Shown here: piece by piece, positions 61,524 through 64,000 of the stretch
How the letters are laid out: each line of letters opens with the position of its first letter
Numbering within the stretch: position 1 is the stretch's first letter
Assembly: GCF_000344805.1 (NCBI RefSeq)
Contig: NC_020453.1
Location: 5,675,001-5,739,000 of the forward strand
Direction of reading: 5' to 3'
Source of the DNA: Bradyrhizobium oligotrophicum S58
GTDB lineage: Bacteria > Pseudomonadota > Alphaproteobacteria > Rhizobiales > Xanthobacteraceae
Length of the DNA: 64,000 bases
The notes under the pieces: model-generated
Database searches by the model: none
What the model was told of the DNA's origin: nothing
What the model saw: the letters and a program-made list of their open reading frames with translations, nothing else
Program-made: the position numbers and the translations under genes

Positions 61524-61742
61524 ATGGGCATGCACTATTTCGCAACGACACCAGCCGAGATCGATGCCGCCGTCCGGGTGCTCTACGAGGAGGCCCGCTT
61601 CTATCGCTGGTTTCCGACCGCAACCGACTCCTATGACGCGTTCGCCGCCTCCGATCCGATCGCGGTCAGCGAGCTGCGCGGCATCGCCGAGCGCATGCTG
61701 GTGGCCGCCGCGCAGGCCAGATCGTGGGCACGACGGGTCTAG
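61524..61742 (+). CDS. Small protein of unknown function downstream of otnC
   Basis: The 72-residue frame starts at MGMHYFATTPAEIDAAV after GGCGGA; a second ATG at 61530 gives 70 residues. The sequence looks like a compact helical cytoplasmic protein (VRVLYEEARFYRWFPTATDSYDAF, then ELRGIAERMLVAAAQ). Codon use resembles real genes. No known family recognised. The 16-bp spacing to otnC suggests cotranscription with sugar-acid catabolism. Confidence 0.55.
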   Translation: MGMHYFATTPAEIDAAVRVLYEEARFYRWFPTATDSYDAFAASDPIAVSELRGIAERMLVAAAQARSWARRV

Positions 61743-62152
61743 CTTGCGGCCAAGCTTCCCTGCACGCGGCGGACGCTGCGCCGCCTTGTCGCTCATCAAG
61801 CTGCCTTGCGTGTGGACGGCAACGATGCCTAATATTGAGGCAAGGCACGGCTGCGACCGCAATCAGGGACGGACTGAACGACGAGGAAAGCACCGACAGC
61901 GCCGCGCTGGTGCGGCGCGATGATGCACCCAGCTCGTCCACCGTCGATTGCGACCTCACCCGTTCAGCACGCCGAAGCAGGGAAAGGACAGGCAAAATGC
62001 CTCCACATCGGCGTGGGCGCGGCTGTTTGCCCGGATTGGCGCCAGATCTGAGCGGGCCGCCGCCAGGACCGGGGACTGCCCTGTCCATCATTGCATGCGC
62101 ATTTCACCCAACGCGCAATCTTCGCGCACCGCGCCGACCGCATGCCGATCCT
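61743..62152. other. Gene-free region upstream of the ABC transporter
   Basis: About 410 bp without a credible gene; open frames crossing it have no family resemblance and lack ribosome sites. It ends at a sigma-54 promoter match. Enhancer sites for a sigma-54 activator, if present, would be expected here, but I see no clear palindrome. Confidence 0.55.
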
Positions 62153-62168
62153 TGGCATACCCGTTGCA
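62153..62168 (+). promoter_or_regulatory. Sigma-54 (-24/-12) promoter
   Basis: TGGCATACCCGTTGCA matches TGGCA(C/T)(G/A)-N4-TTGC(A/T), with GG and GC exactly 10 bases apart. It lies 82 bp before the chosen ABC ATPase start. Transcription would start near 62179. Confidence 0.65.
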
Positions 62169-62250
62169 GACATGTGACGGGTCGGACCGCCGGCGCGCCG
62201 CGGCGCGGGCTGCGATCATGACCGACACAGGACAGGACGACGGAGGGCGG

Positions 62251-63288
62251 ATGGCGGCGGGCGCGAGCTTGGAACTGGTGAAGGTGACGAAAATGTACGG
62301 TCACGTCACCGCCGTCGACGCGATCGATCTGCGGATTCCCGCCGGCTCCTATTGCTGCCTGCTCGGTCCGTCCGGCTGTGGCAAGACCTCCACCCTGCGC
62401 ATGATCGCAGGCCATGAGTCCGCGACATCGGGCGACATCATCGTCGGCGCGCGCAACGTCACCGAGCTGCCGCCGGCCGGGCGCGGCACGGCGATGATGT
62501 TCCAGTCCTACGCGCTGTTTCCGCATCTCTCGGTCATCGACAACGTCGCGTTTGCGTTGAAGATGAAAGGCGTGTCCAAGCCCGAGCGCCACGCCAAGGC
62601 GCGCGAGTTGCTCGATCTGGTGGACATGCAGAGCTATGCCGGCCGCCTACCAGCGCAGCTCTCCGGCGGCCAGCAGCAGCGCGTGGCGCTGGCGCGGGCG
62701 CTGATCACCTCGCCGCAGATCCTGCTGCTCGACGAGCCGCTGTCGGCGCTCGATCCGTTCCTGCGCTTGCGCATGCGCGCCGAGTTGAAGCGGCTGCAGC
62801 GAGAGCTCGGCCTCACCTTCGTCCACGTCACGCATGGCCAGGACGAGGCCATGGCGCTGTCCGACCTCGTGGTGCTGATGAATGGCGGCCGCATCGAGCA
62901 GCAGGGCAGCCCGCGCGAGATCTTCAACCATCCGCGCACCGAATTCGCAGCACGCTTCATCGGCGGCCATAACGTGATTCCTGTGAACGGCGAGACCTTT
63001 GCCGTGCGGGTCGACCGCATCCAGCTGAAGGCGCCGAATGCTGCGATCGACGGGCCGGCGGTGCCGGGCACCATCAGCAAGATCGAATACCAGGGCACGT
63101 ATGTGCTGGTCGCGGTGGCGACCGACGGCGGCCCGGAGGTCTCGGCCCAGCTCAGCGACGATCAGTTCGATGCCGAGACCCACAATATCGGCGAGCGCGT
63201 CGTCCTGACCTGGAATCCGGCGCTCGCCGATGCGCTGACGCCCCGCCCTGCCGCCGCAGCCGCGCCGGCTGCGGAGCTGGTCGCCTGA
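62251..63288 (+). CDS. ABC transporter ATP-binding protein, spermidine/putrescine (PotA) type
   Basis: The ATG at 62251 is chosen because GGAGG lies 4 bases before it (345 residues); an ATG at 62218 would add 11 residues. Motifs: Walker A LLGPSGCGKTST, Q-loop MMFQSYALFPHLSV, signature QLSGGQQQRVALARAL, Walker B ILLLDEPLSALD, and the switch His in VHVTHGQDEAMALS. The C-terminal about 110 residues form a TOBE regulatory domain (AARFIGGHNVIPVNGE). It powers uptake of the ligand of the binding protein encoded next. A sigma-54 promoter match is upstream. Confidence 0.94.
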   Translation: MAAGASLELVKVTKMYGHVTAVDAIDLRIPAGSYCCLLGPSGCGKTSTLRMIAGHESATSGDIIVGARNVTELPPAGRGTAMMFQSYALFPHLSVIDNVAFALKMKGVSKPERHAKARELLDLVDMQSYAGRLPAQLSGGQQQRVALARALITSPQILLLDEPLSALDPFLRLRMRAELKRLQRELGLTFVHVTHGQDEAMALSDLVVLMNGGRIEQQGSPREIFNHPRTEFAARFIGGHNVIPVNGETFAVRVDRIQLKAPNAAIDGPAVPGTISKIEYQGTYVLVAVATDGGPEVSAQLSDDQFDAETHNIGERVVLTWNPALADALTPRPAAAAAPAAELVA

Positions 63289-63324
63289 TTTTCGTCTGCT
63301 CGTTTTGTCCTCAAGGAGATGATC

Positions 63325-64000
63325 ATGACTGATCGATCGAAGAAGACCACCATCAGCCGCCGCACGCTGCTCAAGGGCGCGGCCGGCGTCGCCGGCTTCG
63401 CGGCCGGCTCGGGCACGCTGCTCAGCGCGCCCTATGTCCACGCCGCCGATGCCAAGGTGCTGCGCTATCTCGGCACCGCCGTGAACGAGGGCGACGAGAT
63501 CTCCAAGAAGTGCCTCGCCGACACCGGCATCAAGATCGAATACATCACGGCGACCACCGACGACGTCACCAAGCGCGTCATCACCCAGCCGAACTCCTTC
63601 GACGTGCTCGACACCGAATATTTCTCGCTGAAGAAGCTGGTGCCGTCGGGCAACATCTTCCCGCTCGATGCACGCAAGATCAAGGAATTCGACAACATCA
63701 CGCCGGTCTTCACCAAGGGCGAGCTGCCGAACGGCAAGAAGATCGGTGGCCAGGGCACGGCACCGTGGAAGGTGCTCTATCTCGAGGGCGCTAACTCCAA
63801 GACCTTCTCGGCGACGCCGACCGAGTATGTGACCCTGATCCCGACCGTGTACAACGCCGACACGCTCGGCATCCGTCCCGACCTGATCAAGCGCCCGATC
63901 TCATCCTGGGCCGAGCTGCTCAACCCCGAATTCAAGGGCAAGGCCTCGATCCTCAACATTCCCTCGATCGGCATCATGGACGCCGCCCTCGTCGTCGAAG
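63325..64000 (+). CDS. ABC transporter substrate-binding protein (PotD-like), Tat-exported, 3' end outside the window
   Basis: The ATG at 63325 has AAGGAG 6 bases upstream. The 225 visible residues start with a twin-arginine signal (SRRTLLKGAAGVAGFAAGSG...YVHA-AD), followed by the type II binding fold of the spermidine/putrescine family: KVLRYLGTAVNEGDEI, TTDDVTKRVITQPNSFDVLDTEYFSLKKLV, TPTEYVTLIPTVYNADTLGI and SSWAELLNPEFKGKASIL. The ligand could be a polyamine or another small cation or acid; the otn cluster next door makes a sugar acid possible. It follows the ATPase by 36 bp. Confidence 0.92.
   Translation, partial: MTDRSKKTTISRRTLLKGAAGVAGFAAGSGTLLSAPYVHAADAKVLRYLGTAVNEGDEISKKCLADTGIKIEYITATTDDVTKRVITQPNSFDVLDTEYFSLKKLVPSGNIFPLDARKIKEFDNITPVFTKGELPNGKKIGGQGTAPWKVLYLEGANSKTFSATPTEYVTLIPTVYNADTLGIRPDLIKRPISSWAELLNPEFKGKASILNIPSIGIMDAALVVE

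Noticed and set aside
60716..61531. Upstream extension of ltnD
   Set aside because: It runs antisense through otnC; the dehydrogenase fold starts at the ATG at 60715 with a suitable ribosome site.
61948..62217. Upstream extension of the ABC ATPase
   Set aside because: It crosses the sigma-54 promoter match and contains no ABC sequence.
1..64000. tRNA, rRNA, CRISPR array, transposase or prophage genes
   Set aside because: Looked for on both strands; no cloverleaf ends, regularly spaced repeats, DDE transposase or phage structural motifs were recognised.

Overview
The window reads as a chromosomal segment of a high-GC alphaproteobacterium, most likely Bradyrhizobium or a close relative (Rhodopseudomonas/Afipia group). 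The evidence is the strong GC bias at third codon positions, the catabolic gene content, an intact ppc, a large set of chemoreceptors, and several families of roughly 100-150 bp palindromic intergenic repeats that I recall from Bradyrhizobiaceae. No rRNA, tRNA, CRISPR, prophage or transposase gene was seen. Genus assignment is inference.

Layout. 0-3 kb (minus strand): a sugar-acid or oxo-acid group with an Ldh2-family dehydrogenase, an HpcH/HpaI aldolase and a UxaA-type dehydratase cut by the window edge. 3-9 kb: the MarR regulator hpaR faces an operon for the lower homoprotocatechuate (4-hydroxyphenylacetate) meta pathway (hpaH, hpaF, hpaE, an FAH-family enzyme), plus a ThDP enzyme not normally in that pathway. 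A perfect 12-bp palindrome lies between hpaR and hpaH. 9-12.7 kb: an MFS transporter, alkB paired with a second 2OG-Fe(II) oxygenase, and a divergent stand-alone GT51 protein.

12.7-33.6 kb: a long accessory acyl-CoA region. It holds an amidase with an orphan AtuA-like domain, a DUF35 Zn-ribbon protein with a thiolase partner, a MFE-2-like SDR, a Tat-exported SMP-30 lactonase, ppc, two acyl-CoA ligases, three crotonases, a DECR-like SDR, an acyl-CoA dehydrogenase, a crotonase-phosphotransferase-DUF6285 operon and another SDR. Most of the palindromic repeats sit between these transcription units. 33.7-43.2 kb: a secreted alpha/beta hydrolase, a small exported repeat protein, a flavin reductase, sulfite dehydrogenase sorAB, a YghU-type GST, a TLP1-like thiolase, a DnaJ-TPR membrane protein and a Tat-exported MBL-fold hydrolase.

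43.5-57.5 kb: six methyl-accepting chemotaxis genes, all on the minus strand. Their sensor regions differ (PAS, CHASE3-like, two 4-helix-type, sCache, long helical) but their cytoplasmic signalling ends are almost identical. Hairpin terminators follow five of the six. The cluster also holds a solute-binding protein without permease genes. Immediately after its stop codon lies a decayed 3' fragment of a seventh receptor, which looks like a deletion or recombination scar.

57.7-61.7 kb: a complete four-carbon sugar-acid pathway (ltnD, otnI, otnK on the minus strand, otnC divergent) predicted to convert L-threonate to dihydroxyacetone phosphate. It is followed by a small unknown protein. 62.1-64 kb: a spermidine/putrescine-type ABC transporter (ATPase, then a Tat-exported binding protein cut by the window edge) with a good sigma-54 (-24/-12) promoter match upstream.
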